From the NCBI GenBank assembly GCA_964420985.1, contig CAYQUT010000011.1, forward strand, positions 19,044 to 83,043: DNA of 64,000 nucleotides, read 5' to 3'. Source of the stretch: CAMCTV01 sp964420985 (lineage in GTDB: Bacteria > Bacteroidota > Bacteroidia > Flavobacteriales_D > Sanyastnellaceae). This document shows positions 8,304 through 16,258 of this stretch, one piece after another. The position numbers were made by a program, and so were the translations under genes. Under the pieces are notes generated by a model. That model searched no databases. It was not told the DNA's origin and worked only from the letters and a program-made list of their open reading frames with translations. Position 1 is the stretch's first letter. Each line of letters starts with the position of its first letter.

Positions 8304-9571
8304 GATTTGTTGTTTTTAAAGTCACCCCACAAATGTTGCATCCACTGCTGAGCGGATTGCTCTTTGCTATTGTGAGCGGCTTGATAAAATTTTTCTGTTC
8401 TGATTTCTTGCGGAAGATAATCTTGTAAAATAAAATGATTGGGGAAAGCATGTGCGTATTGGTATTGCTCCCCGTAGCCCAGTTCTTTCATCAGCTTGGT
8501 TGGAGCATTGCGCAAATGCAAAGGAACCGGTAAATCTCCGCTCTCATGCACCTTTGCAATGGCCGCATCAATGGCCAAGTAGGCTGAATTGCTCTTCGGA
8601 GACGTTGCCAAATAAATAGCACACTCACTCAATGGAATTCTGGCCTCTGGCATACCAATCTGATGAACGATATAAGCTGTGGATTGAGCAATTAAAAGGG
8701 CATTCGGATTGGCCAAACCGATGTCCTCCGCTGCTAAAATCATCATACGTCGTGCGATGAACATGGGATCCTCCCCGCCTACAATCATTCTGGCCATGTA
8801 ATAGACTGCAGCATCAGGATCGCTACCACGAATGGATTTGATAAAAGCTGAAATAATATCGTAGTGCTGCTCGCCATTTTTATCGTAGTGAACGGCATTG
8901 GAATTGGCCCATTTGTCGACCAGTGCATTGGTTAAAGTTGGAGGACTTGGCAAGTGATCGGCTACCAATTCCAATATATTCAATAGCTTCCTAGCATCTC
9001 CACCGCTGTGTCTAATCAACGCCTCCGTTTCTTGGACTTGGATATTTTTTGATTTCAACACATCGTCTGTTTGAATAGCCCGATGGATCAGCGATTCCAA
9101 ATCCGATCTGGAATGGCTTTCTAAAACATACACTTGACATCTAGAAAGCAATGCATGATTGACTTCAAAGGAAGGATTCTCCGTTGTAGCACCAATCAAA
9201 GTAATCCATCCTTTTTCCACAGCGCCCAATAACGCATCTTGCTGAGATTTGGAGAAACGATGAATTTCATCAATAAATAGAATGGTTGACTTTTGAAACA
9301 ACCCAGATCTTTTGGCCTCATCAATTACTTCTCTTATTTCTTTTACTCCGGAATTGATGGCTGATAATGCTTTGAAAGGTCGATCCACGGAAGCTGCTAT
9401 AACGGATGCCAAAGTAGTTTTACCAACACCAGGAGGTCCCCACAAAATCATACTGGGAATGCGACCTGCCTCAATAGAGCGCCTCAGCGGAGCGTTGACT
9501 CCCAACAACGCCTTTTGTCCGATATACTCGGACAAATGGGATGGTCTCAAACGCTCTGCTAATGGTATCAT
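8300..9571 (-). CDS. rarA: Replication-associated recombination ATPase RarA/MgsA
   Basis: The 423-residue AAA+ ATPase has Walker A GPPGVGKTT, Walker B LFIDEIHRFSKSQQDALL, sensor 1 LIGATTENPSFEVN, and the arginine-finger region LLSRCQVY. The C-terminal half (YYMARMIVGGEDPMFIARRM, AAEDIGLANPNALL, LRNAPTKLMKELGYG) is the MgsA tetramerisation domain. RarA acts at stalled replication forks together with SSB and RecA. Length is typical. It overlaps rlmI by 4 nt and the small membrane-protein gene by 4 nt. Confidence 0.95.
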   Translation of the reverse strand: MIPLAERLRPSHLSEYIGQKALLGVNAPLRRSIEAGRIPSMILWGPPGVGKTTLASVIAASVDRPFKALSAINSGVKEIREVIDEAKRSGLFQKSTILFIDEIHRFSKSQQDALLGAVEKGWITLIGATTENPSFEVNHALLSRCQVYVLESHSRSDLESLIHRAIQTDDVLKSKNIQVQETEALIRHSGGDARKLLNILELVADHLPSPPTLTNALVDKWANSNAVHYDKNGEQHYDIISAFIKSIRGSDPDAAVYYMARMIVGGEDPMFIARRMMILAAEDIGLANPNALLIAQSTAYIVHQIGMPEARIPLSECAIYLATSPKSNSAYLAIDAAIAKVHESGDLPVPLHLRNAPTKLMKELGYGEQYQYAHAFPNHFILQDYLPQEIRTEKFYQAAHNSKEQSAQQWMQHLWGDFKNNKS

Positions 9572-9939
9572 ACAATTTGAAAGTACCTCATTGCTTTTTC
9601 ATTGGGGGTGATGATTTCAAAAGCATATTTCCCTGAAGGCATATCAGTGGTTTTGAAAACAAAAGAATGTTCTCCTGCGATGGCCTCTTGGTCGTGAATC
9701 ACTTCTATGACTTGGCGATTATCATTCAAGACTGTAATTTTCAGGGGCATGGATTGCAATAAGGTCAGTCGAATCATCGCTTGAAGATCATCTTGAAATG
9801 TTTCAGTGTCCAACGCCGGATATTTGGCCTGAACATTTTGACGTCCCATCATGTGCAATAATCTTTTGTACAAGATAAAAACCAAGATGGCCACCAATGA
9901 AACCAATAACGCGTCTCGAAATAATGCTAGTTGTCCCAT
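9568..9939 (-). CDS. Small membrane-anchored protein with T9SS-tail-like beta domain
   Basis: I do not recognise a named family. The 123 residues hold one N-terminal membrane helix (about 8-28, ALLVSLVAILVFILYKRLL) and a ~60-residue beta domain at the end: PLKITVLNDNRQVIEVI, AGEHSFVFKTTDMPSGKYAF and KAMRYFQIV. That order of strands closely resembles the FlgD/T9SS type A sorting-domain fold. It has no cleavable signal peptide, so the domain should sit in the periplasm tethered to the inner membrane. It lies between DUF493 (1 nt gap) and rarA (4 nt overlap), with no clear functional tie to either. Confidence 0.7.
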   Translation of the reverse strand: MGQLALFRDALLVSLVAILVFILYKRLLHMMGRQNVQAKYPALDTETFQDDLQAMIRLTLLQSMPLKITVLNDNRQVIEVIHDQEAIAGEHSFVFKTTDMPSGKYAFEIITPNEKAMRYFQIV

Positions 9940-9940
9940 A

Positions 9941-10213
9941 TTACAAGCTAATAATACCTTCTAATTTTCCAACGGCTTCGTAACGTGAAAATATACTGTC
10001 CGCATCCATCATGATTTCCTTGATGGTCAAACTGGTATATTTACCTCCACTGCTCTCTCTGGTAATGAATTGAGCGCTTTCTCCAAAAATCAATTTTAAA
10101 GAAATCACTTTATCTGGATTGGTTTCAAAAATAAATTTGTACATATATGTACTGGGCCAATGGTGAATGGCATTTAAACGTTCTCGCAATAGATTTTTTT
10201 TCTCCTCATCCAT
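9941..10213 (-). CDS. DUF493 family protein
   Basis: The 90-residue protein starts at ATG 10213 (MDEEKKNLLRERLNAIHHWP); the upstream in-frame ATGs lie in the 3' end of fmt. Features of the DUF493/YbeD family are the WPSTYMYKFIFE strand, the acidic helix region and SSGGKYTSLTIKEIMMDADS. YbeD-type proteins have a ferredoxin-like ACT-type fold and are thought to be small regulators; a specific role is not known. It follows fmt by 31 nt and precedes the small membrane protein by 1 nt. Confidence 0.82.
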   Translation of the reverse strand: MDEEKKNLLRERLNAIHHWPSTYMYKFIFETNPDKVISLKLIFGESAQFITRESSGGKYTSLTIKEIMMDADSIFSRYEAVGKLEGIISL

Positions 10214-10244
10214 GCTGCGAAAGTACGAAATATAAGGGGTTGAG

Positions 10245-11156
10245 CTAACGCAAACCCCGCATGAATTCATCAATATTCATGCGTTTTTTTCCTTCCCATT
10301 GAACTACCGAAGGATAGAACCATCCATCTTTTGTTTTAAAACGCAATAGCCCCTCTTTTGTGTCCTCCATCTGACCCACTGCTGTTTGATCTTCTGACCA
10401 TTGATGAGTTCCGGAGAAAATCTTCAATGTTTTGTCACGAAAAATTGTCCATGCGCAAGGATAGGGCGACATTCCACGAATGAAATTGTGAATGGTCAAA
10501 CCAGAATTGTCCCAGTTGATTTGAGCAATCTCGCGCGACAATTTCGGTGCGTGACAAGCTTCACTATCCAATTGTTCTTGAGATTGGGCTGTGCCATCCA
10601 GAATCATTTGGACCGTATGACAAAGGGTTTGGGCTCCGATGACCATCATGCGATCATGCAATTCTCCCGTGGTTTCATTATCCCCGATTGGAATGATTGT
10701 TCTCTCAATAACATCACCTGTATCGATATTCTCATTGATAAAGAAAGTGGTAACTCCCGTTTGTTTTTCGCCATTGACCACTGCCCAATGGATGGGCGCT
10801 GCTCCGCGGTATTTGGGCAACAATGAGCCGTGCAAGTTAATTGTTCCCGATGCTGGCATTTTCCAAACCACTTCAGGTAACATTCGAAAAGCGACTACGA
10901 CAAACAAATCCGCTTTCCATTCTGACAAGTCTTTGAGAAATGTCGGATCTTTCAATTTTAACGGTTGAAGAGTCGGAATTTGGGCATTGTCCGCAAAAAC
11001 TTTGACTGCACTTTGTTGTATTTTTTGTCCGCGGCCGGCGGGTTTGTCAGGAACCGTGACTACCCCAACCACATTAAAACCTTCCTCCACCAATGCTTGC
11101 AATGAAGCAACTGCAAACTCTGGTGTTCCCATAAAAACGATTCTCTGATTATCCAT
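10245..11156 (-). CDS. fmt: Methionyl-tRNA formyltransferase
   Basis: The 303-residue enzyme formylates Met-tRNAi using 10-formyl-THF. It shows RIVFMGTPEFAVASL, the catalytic NLHGSLLPKYRGAAPIHWAV (Asn, His, and following Asp in INENIDTGDVI) and the C-terminal OB-like tRNA-binding domain. I placed the start at ATG 11156 from homology (MDNQRIVFMGTPEF); in-frame ATGs at 11168 and 11162 are possible. An intrinsic terminator hairpin ends only 12 nt upstream of this start, which is unusual (see findings). It heads the run fmt-DUF493-small membrane protein-rarA-rlmI-tpiA-prmA-CotH. Confidence 0.95.
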   Translation of the reverse strand: MDNQRIVFMGTPEFAVASLQALVEEGFNVVGVVTVPDKPAGRGQKIQQSAVKVFADNAQIPTLQPLKLKDPTFLKDLSEWKADLFVVVAFRMLPEVVWKMPASGTINLHGSLLPKYRGAAPIHWAVVNGEKQTGVTTFFINENIDTGDVIERTIIPIGDNETTGELHDRMMVIGAQTLCHTVQMILDGTAQSQEQLDSEACHAPKLSREIAQINWDNSGLTIHNFIRGMSPYPCAWTIFRDKTLKIFSGTHQWSEDQTAVGQMEDTKEGLLRFKTKDGWFYPSVVQWEGKKRMNIDEFMRGLR

Positions 11157-11167
11157 GATCATGCGCA

Positions 11168-11192
11168 TAAAAAAACGACCTTTCGGTCGTTT
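11168..11192 (-). terminator. Intrinsic terminator behind the GH25 gene, immediately before fmt
   Basis: On the - strand AAACGACC and GGTCGTTT form an 8-bp stem with a GAAA tetraloop, followed by seven T residues. It ends the GH25 lysozyme transcript but lies 12 nt before the fmt ATG at 11156. A -7-like box TGAATTTG at 11200-11193, 22 nt after a TTTTG, could start fmt RNA inside the hairpin. Confidence 0.8.
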
Positions 11193-11213
11193 CAAATTCA
11201 TCATTACTTTGTA

Positions 11214-11939
11214 TTAGTCTATCAAAATATCATGTAAATCCAGAATATTACCCCTGAACTCGTTGTAATCGACATTGCCCGCAATCCCTGTTAAACGATG
11301 ACGATCGGTCTTTTGCCAAAACGTCCAATTGCAACCGGGAGGGTTTTTTCTGTAGTCTGCTATCCAAAGATGGTACTCGTCATTTAAAACCGTCTCCAAA
11401 TGATCGTTGTACATTCTACATGGACAATAAATAATGGGTTTGACACCCAATGAGTCTTCAATCAAATCAACCCATTGTTTTACATTCTTGGAAATCCAAG
11501 CGGAGTTGGGCATCTCCTTCTTAAACTCAACATCTAAAACCGGTGGAAGATCTCCTTTCTGAATGTGTGCTGTTTTTAGGAAATGTAAAGCCTGATCTTT
11601 TCCTGAGGTTGTGTAAGAGAAAAAGTGGTAGGAACCAACTTTGATGTCACGCTCTGCAGCCTCGAATTTGTATTTGTGATAAAGACGATCAACGTGGGTT
11701 GTACCTTCAGTAGCCTTGAAGAAAATGAAATAAGGTTTATCACACTCCATCTGATCCCAATCTACTTTGGTTTGGTGGTGAGAAAGATCAATACCCCAAA
11801 CCAAAGCCGTTGTGTCTAAAAGAGAATCCACCGGAGCATTGTTTTCAGGCAAAGTTCCATGTGTAGTCATAGAAGTATTACCAATAAATAATGCTGTCGA
11901 TAAAGACAAATAACCAAGAGCTGCAATCCACTTTTTCAT
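11214..11939 (-). CDS. Glycoside hydrolase family 25 lysozyme-like protein
   Basis: The 241-residue protein begins with a signal or membrane segment (KKWIAALGYLSLSTALFIGN). The rest is a GH25 barrel: WGIDLSHHQTKVDWDQM with the first conserved Asp, FFKATEGTTHVD, GSYHFFSYTTSGKDQALHFL, and the catalytic PPVLDVEFKKEM (DxE) pair, then LWIADYRKNPP and FWQKTDRHRLTGIAGNVDYN. GH25 enzymes cleave the muramic acid-GlcNAc bond of peptidoglycan. Here it would act in the periplasm or outside, for wall turnover or attack. It stands as its own unit with a promoter at 11954-11985 and a terminator at 11168-11192. Confidence 0.88.
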   Translation of the reverse strand: MKKWIAALGYLSLSTALFIGNTSMTTHGTLPENNAPVDSLLDTTALVWGIDLSHHQTKVDWDQMECDKPYFIFFKATEGTTHVDRLYHKYKFEAAERDIKVGSYHFFSYTTSGKDQALHFLKTAHIQKGDLPPVLDVEFKKEMPNSAWISKNVKQWVDLIEDSLGVKPIIYCPCRMYNDHLETVLNDEYHLWIADYRKNPPGCNWTFWQKTDRHRLTGIAGNVDYNEFRGNILDLHDILID

Positions 11940-11953
11940 ATCCTAAACGAGGT

Positions 11954-11985
11954 TAAAAATAAACAATCTTTCCTACTTTTCAAAA
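11954..11985 (-). promoter_or_regulatory. Promoter of the GH25 gene
   Basis: The - strand reads TTTTG-N19-TATTTTTA; the -7 box has one mismatch to TAnnTTTG. The ATG at 11939 is 14 nt downstream of the box. Confidence 0.5.
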
Positions 11986-12075
11986 CAAAGAAAAAAAACA
12001 GACAATATTGCTGAAGCCCATGGATAGTTTTTCACAATTGTTTCGTGAATAATATCGTTGTCGTTTGAATAGCAT

Positions 12076-12093
12076 TAGATTTGAATCAAATCT
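12076..12093 (+). promoter_or_regulatory. 17-bp palindrome overlapping a -7-like box
   Basis: AGATTTGA-A-TCAAATCT (12077-12093) is a perfect palindrome that ends 5 nt before the ATG of the large CotH gene. Its left arm is part of TAGATTTG (12076-12083), an exact TAnnTTTG box; the nearest TTG is 15 nt upstream, which is shorter than usual. It may be a repressor site or an RNA hairpin over the start region. Confidence 0.35.
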
Positions 12094-12098
12094 GTAAA

Positions 12099-15000
12099 AT
12101 GAAAATTGATATCACTTTTTTAAAAACCATCTTATTTTGGATTGCCTGCCTGCACATGAATGTTGGTCAATCTCAATTGGTCATCAATGAAGCTTCGAAT
12201 AAAAACTTTAATCTCATCATGGACGAAGATGGCGAAGGCCATGATTGGTTTGAACTATACAACAATGGTAGCTCGCCCATTGACCTGTACGGATTTGTCA
12301 TTTCCGATAACAATAACCCAGCTGGAGGTTTCACATTTGGACATTACATGCTAGATCCTGATCAATATCTTTTGGTTTTTTGCAGTGGAAAGAATAGGCA
12401 ATATGCAGAGCCCTTTGTTTTTGTTCATGCCACAGATGGATTTGTGCCACAAAATGGTTGGAACGACCACAATTTTTCTACCGCATATCAATGGAATGGG
12501 GTAAGCAATTTGATTGTCAACACCTGCTCCTACAGCAATACAGGGTATACAATCAACAGTATATTCAATCAAGGATATACTCCATTTCCCAGTTCAACGG
12601 TGGCCTTTCAAGATGGTGGAGATGGCATTTGCGGCGCCCAATCGGGTGAAGTACACAACGTTAGACCCGTTATGAAAATCAATGGAATCACCATTGGAAA
12701 CTATGATTATGTCAACGGAACTACAGATTATCCGGCACCTTATGGCAATTGGTATTGGGCGGCAAGGAATCAATTCTTGATTCGGGCTGAGGAATTAACT
12801 GCAGCCGGTATATCACCCGGTGAAATTCAACAAATCTCATTTGACGTGAATTTCACTGACCCAACAGTATACACCTACTTTCATGTGCAGGTCAAGCAAG
12901 TGGAACAGAGTGAAATGACAACGCAATTCATCAACAATGAAGGTGCCTATTTTCATACCCACTTTGGACTCAACTCCTCTGGAGATTCTTTGTATCTCTT
13001 CAATCCTCAAGGGGAGTTGATAGATGATTTCTACGTCAATTGTCCGACATACAATATCAGCCAAGGGAGAATTCCGAATGGCATTGGAAATGAGTTGACT
13101 TTTTCTACCCCCAATCCTGCAGCGTTTAACAGCAACGATGTCGTGGTATCTGGTATGGCGAGCGCACCTTTGTTGTCAGAGAACTCAGGAGTCTACAGTG
13201 GTTTACTTTCCGTTGATATTTATGACACCAATCCCGATGGAGCTGATATCTACTACACCACCAATGGAAATGAGCCAACATTGAATGACAATTTATGGAC
13301 AGGAAGTGCTATCCCTATTTTTCAATCTACTGTTGTCCGTGCTAAGGCCTTTGTGAGTGGCATGCTCCCAAGTGCAATGACGAGTGCCAGTTATTTGATT
13401 AATGTTAATCACTCTACACCTATTGTGAGTGTCACTACAGATGCAGAAAATTTATATGGCGATGTTGGCATATTTGACAACTGGTGGCAAGATTGGGAAA
13501 AGTATGCCCAAATGGACTATTTTGATTCCACCGCTCAGCATCAATGGGTATTCTCAAGGCAAGCCGCAATGCAAATTGATGGTGGAGCTGGTGGAAGTCG
13601 TTCCAATCCGCAACATAGTTTCAGATTGGAATTTGCGAAATCCATTTTCAATGAAACTCCTGTATTACTCCCTTTGATTCCTCATCAGCCCGAAAGAGCG
13701 GAATACGATAGACTGTATTTCCGAAACGGAAGCAATCAGTGGCTGCAATTGCCCTACAAAGATGCCGCATTGACTGAAATGACCACGCGATCTAACCATG
13801 GATATTACTCCACCATGCGTCCTGTCAGCGTTTATTTGAATGGACAATATTTTGGATTGTATGAAATGAGGGAAAAGTTGGATGACGAATACTTCCAACA
13901 CCAAGACAACAGTAGTAAAAGCAGCATGGATATATTAACGCTTAGCTATTGGAATGGAAGTGTACTTAGGGCCACTGCAGGTGATGCCAATCACTATTGG
14001 GAGGACGTTGGATATGTATGGGGATTAGATCCCAATGCACCGGAATACCTCACTACGGTTGATTCCATTTTTGACATGACCTATCTAACGGATTACATCA
14101 TTGGAGAAACCTTTGTTACGAATTATGATTGGCCCTACAACAACATTAAAATTCACCGCAGTGATTCCACCCAAAACAAATGGAGGTTTGCAACGATTGA
14201 TTTAGAATTGAGTTTACAACCCAATGGATGGAGCGATTGTAACTCAAACGGTCTAGAACACGCCATGGGCAATGGACAAGATAATCCTTTCATTCGACCT
14301 TGGTGGCAGAGTTTAGCCAATCCACAATACCGTCGATATTTTATCAATCGGTATGCTGATGTTCTAAATTCCAGTTACAACATCAATCGGTTGTTAGATG
14401 TTGAAAATAACTTCTTCAATATATGGACACCAGAAATGCCCAATGAATACCAACGTTGGGGAGATCCTTGGAATGTTGGAGGTTGGATGCAAGACTACTA
14501 CAATAGGCATTTGCAATTGCGTGAAGAGTTACAATGCAAGACGTCTGGCATTCGAGGACAAATTCAAAGTGTCATGGGTCTTGGCAATGCAAGAGAAATC
14601 ACTTTGAACATTGAACCTTCTGGCGCTGGGACGATTCATCTGAATACATTAACCATTAATGATAGCACATGGAATGGATATTATTATGAGGATGTGGATA
14701 TTGACATCATGGCCAACGCGCAACCTGGATTTCTTTTTAGTCATTGGGAAGTCAACAATGTCATTGAAGACACACTCAGCGCATTTTGGAATGGGTTCAT
14801 CAATGAGGACAACTTGATATTTACAGCACATTTCAATGTGGATACTACATGGGTCAATTCCAACACGGAGCATGGCAGCATTGACGTTCAACTTTATCCC
14901 AACCCATCTTCAGACCGGATTCAGGTGGTCTCTTCATCATTGAATAATCAGCTGCAAATTTTTGATGTTTTGGGTAAGGAGATATTAAGGAAGAACTATA

Positions 15001-15113
15001 TTGGAAATCAAATCAGTTTGGACATTTCCAGCCTGAGTCGTGGTATGTATGTAGCCGTTGTTCAAGGAAAATTGGGTGAAGGCAAAACCACTATTTTGTT
15101 TGCAAAAGAATAA
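12099..15113 (+). CDS. Large secreted CotH-kinase-like surface protein with T9SS tail
   Basis: The 1004-residue protein (start ATG 12099, signal peptide MKIDITFLKTILFWIACLHM..) has, in order: a lamin-tail domain (~25-140, LVINEASNKNFNLIMDEDGE), a beta-rich region (~190-360), a chitobiase-type FN3-like domain (~375-455, IYYTTNGNEPTL, AFVSGMLPS), a CotH kinase-like domain (~460-815, LYFRNGSNQWLQLPYKDAAL, NGQYFGLYEMREKLD, YDWPYNNIKIHRS), a repeat-like beta domain (GAGTIHLNTLT ... FSHWEVNN) and a type A T9SS tail (VQLYPNPSSDRIQVV ... GMYVAVV). The metal-site motif reads ATIDLELSLQPNGW, with Glu where most family members have a second Asp. It converges on the acyltransferase gene with one base between stops. 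Its target is unknown. Confidence 0.8.
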   Translation: MKIDITFLKTILFWIACLHMNVGQSQLVINEASNKNFNLIMDEDGEGHDWFELYNNGSSPIDLYGFVISDNNNPAGGFTFGHYMLDPDQYLLVFCSGKNRQYAEPFVFVHATDGFVPQNGWNDHNFSTAYQWNGVSNLIVNTCSYSNTGYTINSIFNQGYTPFPSSTVAFQDGGDGICGAQSGEVHNVRPVMKINGITIGNYDYVNGTTDYPAPYGNWYWAARNQFLIRAEELTAAGISPGEIQQISFDVNFTDPTVYTYFHVQVKQVEQSEMTTQFINNEGAYFHTHFGLNSSGDSLYLFNPQGELIDDFYVNCPTYNISQGRIPNGIGNELTFSTPNPAAFNSNDVVVSGMASAPLLSENSGVYSGLLSVDIYDTNPDGADIYYTTNGNEPTLNDNLWTGSAIPIFQSTVVRAKAFVSGMLPSAMTSASYLINVNHSTPIVSVTTDAENLYGDVGIFDNWWQDWEKYAQMDYFDSTAQHQWVFSRQAAMQIDGGAGGSRSNPQHSFRLEFAKSIFNETPVLLPLIPHQPERAEYDRLYFRNGSNQWLQLPYKDAALTEMTTRSNHGYYSTMRPVSVYLNGQYFGLYEMREKLDDEYFQHQDNSSKSSMDILTLSYWNGSVLRATAGDANHYWEDVGYVWGLDPNAPEYLTTVDSIFDMTYLTDYIIGETFVTNYDWPYNNIKIHRSDSTQNKWRFATIDLELSLQPNGWSDCNSNGLEHAMGNGQDNPFIRPWWQSLANPQYRRYFINRYADVLNSSYNINRLLDVENNFFNIWTPEMPNEYQRWGDPWNVGGWMQDYYNRHLQLREELQCKTSGIRGQIQSVMGLGNAREITLNIEPSGAGTIHLNTLTINDSTWNGYYYEDVDIDIMANAQPGFLFSHWEVNNVIEDTLSAFWNGFINEDNLIFTAHFNVDTTWVNSNTEHGSIDVQLYPNPSSDRIQVVSSSLNNQLQIFDVLGKEILRKNYIGNQISLDISSLSRGMYVAVVQGKLGEGKTTILFAKE

Positions 15114-15114
15114 A

Positions 15115-16245
15115 TCAATACGATTTAAATTTGTTGTCTTTTAGCTGAATAAATGGTTTTTCGAAATAACGGAAGGACAACCAAGCCGTAACTATGGTAA
15201 GAGCAAATACTGCGATGTAAGCCTGTGTTTTTATCACAATGGATGCATGCCAATCTGGAAGATAATATTGAAATCCGGATAACACAATAAACATGACCAA
15301 GGGGTGGTAAACGTACAATCCAAATGAAATTTTCCCCAAGAATATCATTTTTGGGAAACGCCTTGTTTCCCACTGCTTACCGATGGAGAAACGTAAAATC
15401 ATCAATAAACCAAAAACGCCAAACAGATAATCACTGATTTTGATTCCTAATCCAATGGTAAAAAAAGACAAAATCACAAGCCAACTCGTTACATTATACG
15501 TATTGAATAGTTTCTCTAAAGTTGACAAAAACCGATAATAAAATAAAGCCGCCAATCCCCCAAAAGCCATCCAATAAAAGGGGAAATGCCCCACCCAACT
15601 TGCCCAAGGTGTCCCGCCTGGAATCCTTACCAAAACAAAAGGGAGAAAAGGCAATAGTGCCACGGACAAAATAGCCACCAATTGAATACGGGGCCAAGGA
15701 ATGAAAAAAATCAGCGGCCAAAACAAATAAAATTGTTCCTCAACACCAATCGACCAAAGATGAGAAGCACCCGCTACGGCTGGAAAAAACTCCAGCGCTA
15801 GATTGGGAATAAAAAAAAGAAAGTACAACAATGGGGATTGGTGTTCATTCTCCAACTGATGGATAAGGCTTGGATAATAATCAAGCGCATTTAAAAAATC
15901 AAACGACCTCAACAACAACGGAAGAACAAAAAAACCGATGCCCACCGTCAAGAAGTACAGTGGCCAAATTCTGAAAATCCGACGCATATAAAACTTGCCC
16001 AAAGCTACCTTTCCCAACTTGGATTTTTCTTTGATCAACAGAAGCGTAATTAAAAAACCACTAAGCATAAAAAAAACATGGACCCCACGTTTTCCTATGA
16101 TGTGAATAGCCGCATTTTGGATAATTCCTATTTCATTTGCCGTAGCGAATTCTCTATTGATGGTCAATTCAAAGTGATGAACAATTACCAAGATCGCAGC
16201 TATGGCTCTTAAAACATCCAGTCCCTCAAAATATTTTTTTTCCAT
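15115..16245 (-). CDS. Membrane acyltransferase family 3 (OafA/NodX-like)
   Basis: The 376-residue integral membrane protein has about ten hydrophobic segments and the acyltransferase-3 signatures: GLDVLRAIAAILVIVHHFE with the catalytic His, RGVHVFFMLSGFLITLLLI, FYMRRIFRIWPLYFL and HLWSIGVEEQFYLFWPL. Members transfer acetyl or other acyl groups to cell-surface sugars. It is the last gene of the eight-gene glycan operon and starts 13 nt after the HTTM-DCC gene, so it probably acylates the glycan made there. Confidence 0.9.
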   Translation of the reverse strand: MEKKYFEGLDVLRAIAAILVIVHHFELTINREFATANEIGIIQNAAIHIIGKRGVHVFFMLSGFLITLLLIKEKSKLGKVALGKFYMRRIFRIWPLYFLTVGIGFFVLPLLLRSFDFLNALDYYPSLIHQLENEHQSPLLYFLFFIPNLALEFFPAVAGASHLWSIGVEEQFYLFWPLIFFIPWPRIQLVAILSVALLPFLPFVLVRIPGGTPWASWVGHFPFYWMAFGGLAALFYYRFLSTLEKLFNTYNVTSWLVILSFFTIGLGIKISDYLFGVFGLLMILRFSIGKQWETRRFPKMIFLGKISFGLYVYHPLVMFIVLSGFQYYLPDWHASIVIKTQAYIAVFALTIVTAWLSFRYFEKPFIQLKDNKFKSY

Positions 16246-16258
16246 TTGCGATTAGGAC

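Noticed and set aside
12030..12070. Promoter from TTG/TATCGTTG elements upstream of the large CotH gene
   Set aside because: Spacing is about 12 nt and the -7 box is imperfect; not enough to support a call.
15494..15721. Second small membrane protein inside the acyltransferase gene
   Set aside because: Same-strand alternative frame of a well supported gene without separate start context.
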